DNA of 64,000 nt, taken from contig NZ_LMCU01000002.1 in assembly GCF_001424905.1 (NCBI RefSeq), positions 124,001 through 188,000 on the forward strand, in the 5' to 3' direction. The position numbers were made by a program, and so were the translations under genes. This stretch comes from Leifsonia sp. Root112D2 (GTDB lineage Bacteria > Actinomycetota > Actinomycetes > Actinomycetales > Microbacteriaceae). The notes beneath the pieces are model-generated. The model was not told the DNA's origin, ran no database searches, and saw nothing but the letters and a program-made list of their open reading frames with translations. How positions within the stretch are numbered: the first letter of the stretch is position 1; each line of letters begins with the position of its first letter. Positions 15,869 through 23,844 of this stretch are shown in pieces.

Positions 15869-18588
15869 ACACGATCTCCTGCTGGGGATCGGGTTCCGGC
15901 CCGTCGAGGGAGAGAAGTCGGGGTGCTGAACCGTGCCGCTCGTCTGCCGATGTGGTGAACAGCCCCCCGGCTGGGAACGCCCTTCGCCTGGACGCGAGGG
16001 CGAGCAAAGAATCGGCGCTTGGCAATCTCGACGAGAACGAGATAGACGACACTCAGTGCAAGCAATGTGAGGAAGAACGGTGCAGGCAGCGGATCGAATC
16101 CCAGAACAGACTGGAGCGGCGACAACGGGAGATACACTCCGACGGCGACCACGCCAAGCGAGGCCCATAGAAGCCCCGCTGAAGGTCTGCTGCGCAGAAA
16201 GGGAACGCGGCGGGTTCTGATGGCGAAAATAATGAGTGTCTGCGTGGCGATCGATTCGACGAACCAGCCAGCGCGGAATTCACCGGGCATCGCTTGGAAG
16301 ACATAGATCATCAGAGCGAATGTGGCGAAGTCGAAAAGGGAACTGATCGGGCCGAACACGAGCATGAAACGTCGAATCAGGCTGATGTTCCAATGCGACG
16401 GAGCATAGAGCTGCTCCTTGTCGACGTTGTCTCCGGGGATCGCCAGCTGTCCGGTGTCGTAGAGAAGGTTGTTCAGCAGAATCTGGCCCGGGAGCATCGG
16501 CAGGAAGCTCAGGACCACTGAGGCGACGGATGCGCTGAACATATTCCCGAAATTGCTCGAGGTTCCCATCAGCACGTATTTCATCGTGTTCGCGAAGATT
16601 CGCCGCCCCTGCATGACTCCATCTGCCAACACGTCAAGGTCCTTGTCCATCAGAACGATGTCTGCGGCATCCTTGGCCGCATCGGTCGCGCTGTCCACGG
16701 AGATGCCGAGGTCCGCTCGATGGAGTGCAAGGGCATCATTGACTCCGTCACCCAGAAAGCCGACCGCACGGCCCCTCCCCCGCAACGCCGTGATCAGCCG
16801 CGCCTTCTGCTCGGGTGACACTCGCGCAAAGATGGTTGCTTCGTGCGCGGATACTTTCAGGTCTTCGTCCGACAGTGTGTCTATTTCCGCTCCAGTCAGG
16901 GTGCGTGTCGAAGTCATGCCTAGCTCGGCGCACACCTTCTCAGCAACGCGAGCGTTGTCGCCTGTGGCGATCTTCACTGTGATTCCCAGGCTTGCCAATT
17001 GCGCCAATGAGTCCTTGGCTTTCTCCTTCGGACGATCGACGAAGATCAGAAAGCCAGCGAGGGTGAGGTTCCGCTCGTCCGCCACATCGATCGCGGTGAC
17101 GCCATGGACATCGCGCGTGGCGACCGCGATCACCCGGGCGCCGGCGCTGAACTGCTCGTCGAGGAGCTCCTGTGCGTTCGAGGGGATGCCCACGCAGCAC
17201 CGAAGAACATCCTCCGGCGACCCCTTCGTCACGATGCTCGTCCTTGCGGTGTCGTCATCGCTCACCAAGACGCTGGTCATGCGGCGTTCGTGATCGAAGG
17301 GGATGACGCCCAATCGCGTGTGCCGGTGAGGATCGAAAGAGGCGGGAAGCTCAGATTCCCAAAGGGCCGCGTCAAGCGGATTCTGCCCTGCCGATGAGAC
17401 CGTTGTTCGGGAGTAGTCGGCCTCGGTCGCAAGCAATCCCTGGGTAAGAAGATCCTCGGGAGTGACACTTTCCTGAACGGGGATCGCTCGGATGAAACTG
17501 ATGTGACCATCGGTGAGCGTCCCCGTTTTATCCGTGACCAGGATGTCCATGTCTCCGAGATCTTCAATGCACACCAAACGCTTGACGAGCACCTTGCGCT
17601 TTGCCAGCTGGCGGGTTCCTGTAGCCAGGCTCGTGCTGACGACCGCCGGAAGCAACTGCGGTGTGATGCCGACGGCGATCGCCAGCGAGAATAGGAGCGA
17701 GTCAAGTAACGGGCGGTGCAAGAGTATGTTCGCCACGAAGATCAAGGTGGTCAGCACGACAGCGACTTGCAAGAGTAAGAGCGAGAACTTCTTCAGTCCC
17801 AGCTGGAATTCGGTCTGTGGTTGCCGGTCGCCGAGTGCGAGAGCGATATGTCCGAAGACCGCGCGACTTCCCGTCGCGACCACAACCCCGACGCCGCTAC
17901 CCGACTGAACGATCGTTCCCATGAAGACACAACTCGTCTGGTCCCCCAGCGCCGCACCGGCGACCACCGTCGCGGTGTCCTTGGTCACAGGAAGCGACTC
18001 ACCCGTCAGGATGCTCTCATCGCACAGCAGATTGGTGCAACTCAGCAGGCGGATATCGGCAGGAATCACCGCGCCGATGCTCAGCTGAACCACATCGCCG
18101 GGAACGAGTTCAATCACGTCCACCTGCTGCGCCACGCCGTCTCTGACAACCACCGCTCGGTGGGTCACTTGGGAGTGCAGCGCTTCGGCGGCGCGTTCGG
18201 CACGGAACTCGTTGCTGAACCCCAGGCCGATGCTGAACAGCAGAATCACACCAATGACGATCGCGTTCGTCGGATCTGTCAGAAAGAGCGAAACGGCCGC
18301 AGTCACAAAAAGCAGAATCAGAATGGGGCTGCGCAGTTGACGGAGCAACACCAGCCATCCGTTTGCCTTGTGCGTTCTAACCGCGTTGGGACCATCCGCG
18401 ACCAAGCGGCGTCGGGCCTCCTGCTCAGACAAACCGTCATGGCCGGATCCCAAATTGCGCAACACCTCGTCGGCGTCGCAGCTCGCCGCAACAGAAAGAC
18501 TCACGTACGCATCTACTGAAGCAGCTGCCTGCCCCTTTCGCTGGTCCAGCATCCCATCGCCCGGGTCCCTAAGCGGTTTCATCGCCAT
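15865..18588 (-). CDS. mgtA: MgtA-type magnesium/cation P-type ATPase
   Basis: About 907 residues. It imports Mg2+ (or a related cation) at the cost of ATP. The P-type signatures are all present: TGES in the actuator domain, DKTGTLTDGH at the phosphorylation site, TGDNARVAEKVC and GDGVNDALALHRADLG. It has about ten membrane helices and LFLTD-rich segments near residue 100, as in the P3B (MgtA/MgtB) group. The start is ATG 18588 or 18582, overlapping the Usp stop, with ATG 18552 also possible; no clear ribosome site was found. After the last membrane helix there is an unusually long basic tail of about 45 residues ending at the DevR-like box. It is likely co-transcribed with the upstream Usp, as a cation ATPase (CtpF) is in the mycobacterial DosR regulon. 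Confidence 0.85.
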   Translation of the reverse strand: MAMKPLRDPGDGMLDQRKGQAAASVDAYVSLSVAASCDADEVLRNLGSGHDGLSEQEARRRLVADGPNAVRTHKANGWLVLLRQLRSPILILLFVTAAVSLFLTDPTNAIVIGVILLFSIGLGFSNEFRAERAAEALHSQVTHRAVVVRDGVAQQVDVIELVPGDVVQLSIGAVIPADIRLLSCTNLLCDESILTGESLPVTKDTATVVAGAALGDQTSCVFMGTIVQSGSGVGVVVATGSRAVFGHIALALGDRQPQTEFQLGLKKFSLLLLQVAVVLTTLIFVANILLHRPLLDSLLFSLAIAVGITPQLLPAVVSTSLATGTRQLAKRKVLVKRLVCIEDLGDMDILVTDKTGTLTDGHISFIRAIPVQESVTPEDLLTQGLLATEADYSRTTVSSAGQNPLDAALWESELPASFDPHRHTRLGVIPFDHERRMTSVLVSDDDTARTSIVTKGSPEDVLRCCVGIPSNAQELLDEQFSAGARVIAVATRDVHGVTAIDVADERNLTLAGFLIFVDRPKEKAKDSLAQLASLGITVKIATGDNARVAEKVCAELGMTSTRTLTGAEIDTLSDEDLKVSAHEATIFARVSPEQKARLITALRGRGRAVGFLGDGVNDALALHRADLGISVDSATDAAKDAADIVLMDKDLDVLADGVMQGRRIFANTMKYVLMGTSSNFGNMFSASVASVVLSFLPMLPGQILLNNLLYDTGQLAIPGDNVDKEQLYAPSHWNISLIRRFMLVFGPISSLFDFATFALMIYVFQAMPGEFRAGWFVESIATQTLIIFAIRTRRVPFLRSRPSAGLLWASLGVVAVGVYLPLSPLQSVLGFDPLPAPFFLTLLALSVVYLVLVEIAKRRFFARPRVQAKGVPSRGAVHHIGRRAARFSTPTSLPRRAGTRSPAGDRV

Positions 18589-19441
18589 GAACAACGATCG
18601 TCGGCGTTGCCAGGTTGAGAAGAACATCGTGGCTGACAGAGCCGAGAACCATACTCTCCGGACCAGTACGGCGAGAACTGCCAATGATCAGCGCCGAGGC
18701 TTGACTCGAGGCATCCAGGAGGGCTTCGGCCGGCGCACGCTGCACATTGCGCAGCCTCACGTCGATGTCAGGGAAGACCGATCTCGCAATCTCCTCAGCG
18801 TTGGAGAGCTCGGCGAGGGCCGTCTGAGTGTCAAGCTCGCCACCGTTCGCTTCTGAATCTTCGATATCGATCGAGTGCTTCATTGGGCGCCGGGCGCGTA
18901 CGAGCACCAACGGCTGACGGGTCTCGCGTGATTCCCCCGCAGCGAAGAGGAGTGCTGCGCGTCCCGCAACGGAGCTGTCGACTCCGACGACGATGCCACG
19001 GCCCTCACGTGAGGAGGCTTGCGGGATGATAGCGACGTGAGAACGCGCGGCAGCAGCAAGCTGCAGACTGCGCGATCCGAATATCCTTCCCTGGATAAAG
19101 CCCGTCTTGTGTGTACCAACCACCGTCATCATCGCGTCACCGGATGCGTCGATAAGTCTCCACATCGGATTTCCAGCAAGGATCTCCGTTTCGACGGCGA
19201 CTTCCGGCGCAAGGGCGCGCGCGTACTCGGCCTCCCTCTTGACAAGCGCTTTCCCGTCCTCGCGGAGCGCGTCCATGATGCGCGTGCCCATCATGCCCCA
19301 GTCGTCATCGACGACGTGAACGAGCGTCAAAGAGCCGCCAGAGGCTGTGCCTGTCGCCACTGTCCTTTTGACAGCCCAACGCACAGCCGCACGGCTGGCA
19401 TCTGAACCATCGATTCCAACCTGAATGTTCTTCTTCATCAT
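18569..19441 (-). CDS. Tandem-domain universal stress protein
   Basis: 290 residues, two Usp domains. Domain 1 has IQVGIDGSDASRAA and TVVGTHKTGFIQGRIFGSRS. Domain 2 has VVGVDSSVAGRAA and IIGSSRRTGPESMVLGSVSHD; the G-rich ATP loop is best kept in domain 2. This matches the Rv2623 type of dormancy-associated Usp. It overlaps the mgtA start, and the DevR-like box at 19528 lies 86 nt upstream, between it and the divergent sensor kinase. Confidence 0.9.
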   Translation of the reverse strand: MMKKNIQVGIDGSDASRAAVRWAVKRTVATGTASGGSLTLVHVVDDDWGMMGTRIMDALREDGKALVKREAEYARALAPEVAVETEILAGNPMWRLIDASGDAMMTVVGTHKTGFIQGRIFGSRSLQLAAAARSHVAIIPQASSREGRGIVVGVDSSVAGRAALLFAAGESRETRQPLVLVRARRPMKHSIDIEDSEANGGELDTQTALAELSNAEEIARSVFPDIDVRLRNVQRAPAEALLDASSQASALIIGSSRRTGPESMVLGSVSHDVLLNLATPTIVVHGDETA

Positions 19442-19527
19442 GTTCCTCCAGCACGGTGGGCCCGGCTATGACGTCGGCGCAAGGGCTTCTTCACTCCCAT
19501 GCTGGGCTTGAACGGGGCATCGCATTA

Positions 19528-19541
19528 GTGCCGAAAGTCCT
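19528..19541. promoter_or_regulatory. DevR/DosR-like operator in the divergent Usp/devS promoter
   Basis: AGGACTTTCGGCAC on the minus strand. It lies 86 nt from the Usp start on one side and 79 nt from the kinase start on the other, so it could serve both and give autoregulation of the two-component system. Confidence 0.65.
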
Positions 19542-19620
19542 GCGTTAAGAGCGACACGACTACACTCGTAGCAGGGAGCATCATCCGTGAGTTGACTGTG
19601 TCAGCCCGGGAAAAGGTGAA

Positions 19621-21333
19621 ATGGACGAGAACGATCCGCTGACATTTCCCGATGCGCCACGGGCCGAGTTGGACCGGGTGCTGGCCGAGTTGGTAGAGCG
19701 TGCTCGAGGTGTCTTGGCGACGCAAGGCCGGTTGCGTGCATTACTCAGGGCCAACCAGGCGGTGGTACAGCAGCTCGACCTTCCTATCGTGCTCCAACGC
19801 ATTGTCGATGTCGCCGTGGAGCTCGTCGGTGCACAATATGGTGCCCTCGGTGTGATCGCTCCGTACGGTGGTCTTGAACAATTCATCTACGTGGGTATGA
19901 CGCCGCACGATGTCGAAGTCATCGGCCATCTACCTGAAGGCCACGGCTTGCTCGGCGCGGTCATCGACGACCCTCGGCCGATTCGGCTACGCCACATTAC
20001 GGACGACCCCCGTTCGTCAGGCTTTCCTGCAGGCCACCCGCCCATGGACAGCTTTCTCGGTGTTCCGGTGCGGGTGCGCGACAAGGTCTTCGGCAATCTC
20101 TACCTCAGCAATCAATCGGGTGGGGAATTCAGCGCCGACGATGAAGAACTGGTGCTCGCCCTCGCCTCAACCGCCGGTTTCGCCATCGACAATGCCCGCT
20201 CGTTCGCAGAAATCAAACGTCGACAGGCCTGGGCGGTCGCATCCGGTGAGATCACTGCCGCGCTTCTCGCGGGTGGAGACACCGATCCTCTCGGCGTGCT
20301 CGCCTCGCGCATTCTCACCCTGGCAGATGCTCAGCTGGTGTGCGTTGTTCAGCCGACCGATGACCCTGCGGTGCTTCTCATCACGACTGCGTGTGGGGAA
20401 GGCGAAGAGGTGATGAGCGGGCTGCAATTTCCGGGGGAAGGCTCTATCGCCGGCAGCGTGATCGAGGGAAGACAGCCTCGGATCCTTTCCGAAGCGGCAT
20501 TGCCTGAGACGCAATCGATGACGACGCTGTCTCTCGGCGCGACCATGGCTCTTCCGCTGGTTGCCGCCGGTCAGGTGCGGGGCGTTCTGATCGTTTCTCG
20601 CAGTCACGGAGGCCTACCGTTCGTTGAATCTGATCTGGAGATCGCCAGCGATCTTGCCGGTCGTGCCACCGTGGCAATGGAGCTGACAGACGCTCGAGCA
20701 GATCAGCAACGCATGCTCCTTCTGGAGGACCGCGGCCGCATCGCGCGCGACCTGCACGATCACGTCATTCAGCAGCTGTACGGCACCGGTCTTGGACTGC
20801 AGTCCGTAACGGAACTGGTACCGCGGGGACTCGCCGCAGACACCATGGAGACGGCGATCGAGAACATCGACGCAGCCATAGCGCAAATTCGTACGGCAAT
20901 ATTCGCTCTGTCGAATACGCGTGCCGATCGTCCGGAGGCCATCCGGCACCGCATCATCGATGTGGTCAACGAAATCGGAGGAGCTCTACCGCACACGCCG
21001 CGGATGAGTTTCTCCGGCCCGGTCGATCTCGTCGTTGACGCTGAGCTTGCACACGACGTCCTCGCCGTGGTGAGGGAAGCATTGACTAACGTGGTGAAGC
21101 ACGCAAACGCCCAGCACGTTGCGCTCAGCATCGCGGCGGATGCACGTGAAATCGTTCTCGAGGTTACGGACGACGGTATCGGGCTTCCCCCGATGCACCC
21201 TCGCAGCGGCCTTCTCAATCTCGAGACCCGAGCATCCGCGCGTTCAGGGTCGTTCACGGTCGAATCCCAAAATGGGCAGACCACCGTGCGATGGTCGGTT
21301 CCGATATCCGTTGAAACGGGGCTAACCGAATGA
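19621..21333 (+). CDS. devS: DevS/DosT-like GAF sensor histidine kinase
   Basis: 570 residues, soluble. GAF domain 1 (about 45-195) contains PEGHGLLG and FPAGHPPMDSFLGVP, with His139 at the place of the heme-ligating histidine in mycobacterial DosS/DosT. GAF domain 2 spans about 210-355. The HisKA_3 dimerisation box RIARDLHDHVIQQLYGTG follows, with phospho-His about 379. An HATPase domain with VREALTNVVKHA and VTDDGIGLP completes the protein. It probably senses O2, NO or CO, or redox state, through heme and phosphorylates the LuxR-type regulator encoded next (ATGA overlap at 21330). Heme binding is inferred from the conserved His context only. Confidence 0.88.
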   Translation: MDENDPLTFPDAPRAELDRVLAELVERARGVLATQGRLRALLRANQAVVQQLDLPIVLQRIVDVAVELVGAQYGALGVIAPYGGLEQFIYVGMTPHDVEVIGHLPEGHGLLGAVIDDPRPIRLRHITDDPRSSGFPAGHPPMDSFLGVPVRVRDKVFGNLYLSNQSGGEFSADDEELVLALASTAGFAIDNARSFAEIKRRQAWAVASGEITAALLAGGDTDPLGVLASRILTLADAQLVCVVQPTDDPAVLLITTACGEGEEVMSGLQFPGEGSIAGSVIEGRQPRILSEAALPETQSMTTLSLGATMALPLVAAGQVRGVLIVSRSHGGLPFVESDLEIASDLAGRATVAMELTDARADQQRMLLLEDRGRIARDLHDHVIQQLYGTGLGLQSVTELVPRGLAADTMETAIENIDAAIAQIRTAIFALSNTRADRPEAIRHRIIDVVNEIGGALPHTPRMSFSGPVDLVVDAELAHDVLAVVREALTNVVKHANAQHVALSIAADAREIVLEVTDDGIGLPPMHPRSGLLNLETRASARSGSFTVESQNGQTTVRWSVPISVETGLTE

Positions 21334-21983
21334 CAGCCGCAACAATACGCGTGTTCCTCGCCGATGATCATGAGATCGTTCGACGCGGCGTGGCTGAATT
21401 GCTCCAGGCCCAGCCTGACATCGAAATTGTCGGCGAAGCGGGCACGGTTGCGCAGGCGCGCGGACGCATTCTGGCGACCAAGCCCGATATCGCGATCCTC
21501 GACGTGAGGATGCCCGACGGCAGTGGTATCGACATCTGCCGGGAACTGCACGCCACGGCTCCGCATATCCGCTGTCTCATCCTGACCGCCTACGACGACG
21601 ACGAGGCCATTTACTCTGCGGTCATTGCCGGTGCGGCCGGATACGTGCTGAAGGACGTCCGTGGAAGCGGTCTCCTCGAGAGCGTTCGGCGCGCAGCAGC
21701 CGGCCATTCCCTGCTGGACCCTTCGTTGAAGCGACGCGTCGAGCAGCGCATGCGCGACGTCCATAGCGACGATCCCCGTATCGACGCTCTCAGCAAGCGT
21801 GAACGTCAAGTCCTGGCCCTGATCGCCGATGGATTGACCAACCGTCAGATTGGGATCGAACTCTCCCTTGCCGAGAAGACCGTGAAGAACTACGTCTCAG
21901 GTCTTCTCAACAAGCTGGGCCTGCAACGTCGAACTCAAGCCGCCGCTGTGCAATGGGAGACGCATCCGCCCGAAAGGGCATAG
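21330..21983 (+). CDS. devR: DevR/DosR-like NarL-family response regulator
   Basis: 217 residues. The receiver domain has FLADDHEIVRRG, phospho-acceptor Asp in AILDVRMPDGSGIDIC, the switch threonine in LTAYDDDE and lysine in YVLKDVRGS. The C-terminal LuxR-type HTH reads LSKRERQVLALIADGLTNRQ and then EKTVKNYVSGLLNKLGL, very like DosR's recognition region. It should bind the GGGACYTTCGRCMC boxes found through this window and switch on the hypoxia/dormancy genes. Translationally coupled to devS. Its own stop codon overlaps the next box (21982). Confidence 0.9.
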   Translation: MTAATIRVFLADDHEIVRRGVAELLQAQPDIEIVGEAGTVAQARGRILATKPDIAILDVRMPDGSGIDICRELHATAPHIRCLILTAYDDDEAIYSAVIAGAAGYVLKDVRGSGLLESVRRAAAGHSLLDPSLKRRVEQRMRDVHSDDPRIDALSKRERQVLALIADGLTNRQIGIELSLAEKTVKNYVSGLLNKLGLQRRTQAAAVQWETHPPERA

Positions 21984-21995
21984 GACCTTCGACCC
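21982..21995 (+). promoter_or_regulatory. DevR/DosR-like operator
   Basis: AGGACCTTCGACCC, beginning inside the TAG stop of devR and lying 72 nt before the ATG of the next Usp gene. Its left half matches the consensus well. Confidence 0.55.
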
Positions 21996-22067
21996 TTCCG
22001 CAACCGCATCCGCTCAGGCATTCTCGGAATCAGCGCGCCACAATCGACGGCGCGATGGAGGAGAGCC

Positions 22068-22952
22068 ATGAGCGAGAGAATTCTTGCGGCGGTCGACGGT
22101 AGCGGCCCAAGCGACGCCGCACTCTCGTGGGCCGTCGAGAGAGCCCGAAACACGGATGGCACGATCCGTCTTCTGCACGTCGTTGACGAGCCCATGGTGG
22201 TATTGGCACCAAGCTTCATCGCGCAACTCGAAGACAGAGCGCAGGCATTCCTCGAGCAGCAACGGCAGCGGGTACGAACGCTTGCGCCCGACGTTCCAGT
22301 AACCACCAGCCTCACCACAGGCAGCGTGCTCGAGGCGCTGAAAATAGCGTCGAAAGAAGCCGACCTTCTCGTCATCGGAACTCACCGGCACGGCGTTGTC
22401 TTGGGCGAAATTCTCGGCACATTCAGCCTGCGTGCAGCTGCCAGCGTCTACTGCTCGCTCGCGATCATCCCCGAACAGATCCCCACAGGAACGGGCGTTG
22501 TGGTCGGCGTGAACCGATCTTCGGCGTCCCTTGCCGCCTGTGACTTCGCCGCTGCAGAAGCGGCTGCCCATGACGACGAACTCTTGATCGTTTCGGCCGG
22601 ATACGTCACCAACCCGCTTCTCATCGACCTTGTTCCTGCGACCATCGGGTCACTGAACCGAGAGGCGGCTCTCGCAGCAGCCTCGGCACACATTCAGTTG
22701 ATGCATCCGACGATGCGGGTTCGCACCCAGGCAGTGTACGGTGCCCCGGCGGACGCCTTGGCCGAAGCGTCGAGAAACTCACGGCTTCTTGTGATCGGCC
22801 GGCCGAGAGTCTCCGGCCTATGGCGCTTCAGCCACCGCCCGGTCAGCCACGATGTGATTCTCAGCGCCTCGGTTCCCGTGATCCTCGTGCATCCAGGGGC
22901 CGCGACCGACGAACAGCAACTTGAGGCAGACGGGAACACCCCTCATGAATGA
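22068..22952 (+). CDS. Tandem-domain universal stress protein
   Basis: 294 residues with two Usp domains. It opens ERILAAVDGSGPSDAAL; IGTHRHGVVLGEI closes domain 1. Domain 2 starts VVGVNRSSASLAA and ends VIGRPRVSGLWRFSHRPVSH, where the ATP loop is degenerate. A strong GGAGGAGAG ribosome site precedes the ATG. It follows devR in the same direction and overlaps the next Usp gene by 8 nt. Confidence 0.9.
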   Translation: MSERILAAVDGSGPSDAALSWAVERARNTDGTIRLLHVVDEPMVVLAPSFIAQLEDRAQAFLEQQRQRVRTLAPDVPVTTSLTTGSVLEALKIASKEADLLVIGTHRHGVVLGEILGTFSLRAAASVYCSLAIIPEQIPTGTGVVVGVNRSSASLAACDFAAAEAAAHDDELLIVSAGYVTNPLLIDLVPATIGSLNREAALAAASAHIQLMHPTMRVRTQAVYGAPADALAEASRNSRLLVIGRPRVSGLWRFSHRPVSHDVILSASVPVILVHPGAATDEQQLEADGNTPHE

Positions 22953-23820
22953 TCAACAGAACCTCGCCACAGTGCGAACCATCGTCGGATTCGACGACAC
23001 CTCCGAGTCGCGCGGCGCACTGAAGTGGGCGCTCGAGCGGGAGACATTTCGAGGGGGAACCGTTCTTCTTGTGCGCGCCATCGATCCGTCCTTGAGCGAC
23101 TCGGAAGCGCTGGCTGCGGCACGACTGAACACAGACATCCTGCTTTCTGATCTGCGTGCTGCGCATTCCGGGGTAACGGTCGACGCGCAGTTCGTCGTCG
23201 GCGATGCGTGCGAGCAACTTGAGCAGTATTCCGGCCCATCGGCCGTGGTCGCCGTCGGGACCCACGCACGAGAAGGCTCTACAGGCCGCTTTGCATGGTC
23301 GGTGGGCGTGCGCCTGGCCGCACGATCCCACGGGCCGGTTGCCATCATCCCCGTCACCGACAGTTTGCCGGATGGTCCGATTGTGGTCGGGGTGGATGGG
23401 TCAGCCTCGGCATCGGCCGCGCTTCGTTTCGCGGCGGAGGAGGCCACACTGAGCGAGCGTGAGCTGCACCTTCTCCACGCCTGGCTGGAACCGATGGCTT
23501 GGCAGGACGTCTACGCTGCGGCAGACGAGAACGTCACGAGAATGGTGCGTGAAGCTCACGAGAATATTCTCGCGGAGGCGGTCACCCAGATCTCCGAGGC
23601 ATATCCCGACCTCCACGTAGAGGGATCCCTGGTGCAAGGCGACCCCGTTCCCGCACTCCTCGGCGCCTCCGAGCAGGCGTCGATGGTGGTTGTCGGCAGC
23701 CGCGGACTGCACGGCTTCAAGCGATTCCTCCTCGGATCGGTCAGCCACACGACTGCTCTCAACGTTCAGGCACCGCTCGTCGTCGTTCCGCAGGACGCCG
23801 CGACCGATCCGGTCACGTAG
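22945..23820 (+). CDS. Tandem-domain universal stress protein
   Basis: 291 residues from ATG 22945, inside the end of the preceding Usp gene; a longer frame from 22921 is less likely. Domain 1 begins TIVGFDDTSESRGALKWA. Domain 2 begins IVVGVDGSASASAALRFA and ends VVGSRGLHGFKRFLLGSVSH, a complete ATP-binding loop. It is closest to the classical mycobacterial tandem Usp. It is convergent with the phosphoketolase gene, with a 24-bp gap holding a small GTACC hairpin. Confidence 0.9.
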   Translation: MNDQQNLATVRTIVGFDDTSESRGALKWALERETFRGGTVLLVRAIDPSLSDSEALAAARLNTDILLSDLRAAHSGVTVDAQFVVGDACEQLEQYSGPSAVVAVGTHAREGSTGRFAWSVGVRLAARSHGPVAIIPVTDSLPDGPIVVGVDGSASASAALRFAAEEATLSERELHLLHAWLEPMAWQDVYAAADENVTRMVREAHENILAEAVTQISEAYPDLHVEGSLVQGDPVPALLGASEQASMVVVGSRGLHGFKRFLLGSVSHTTALNVQAPLVVVPQDAATDPVT

Positions 23821-23844
23821 CCCGGTACCGCACGACGCGGGTAC

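Noticed and set aside
18569..19620. Possible Mg-sensing riboswitch (M-box) for mgtA
   Set aside because: mgtA starts inside the Usp gene, so there is no leader to hold a riboswitch.
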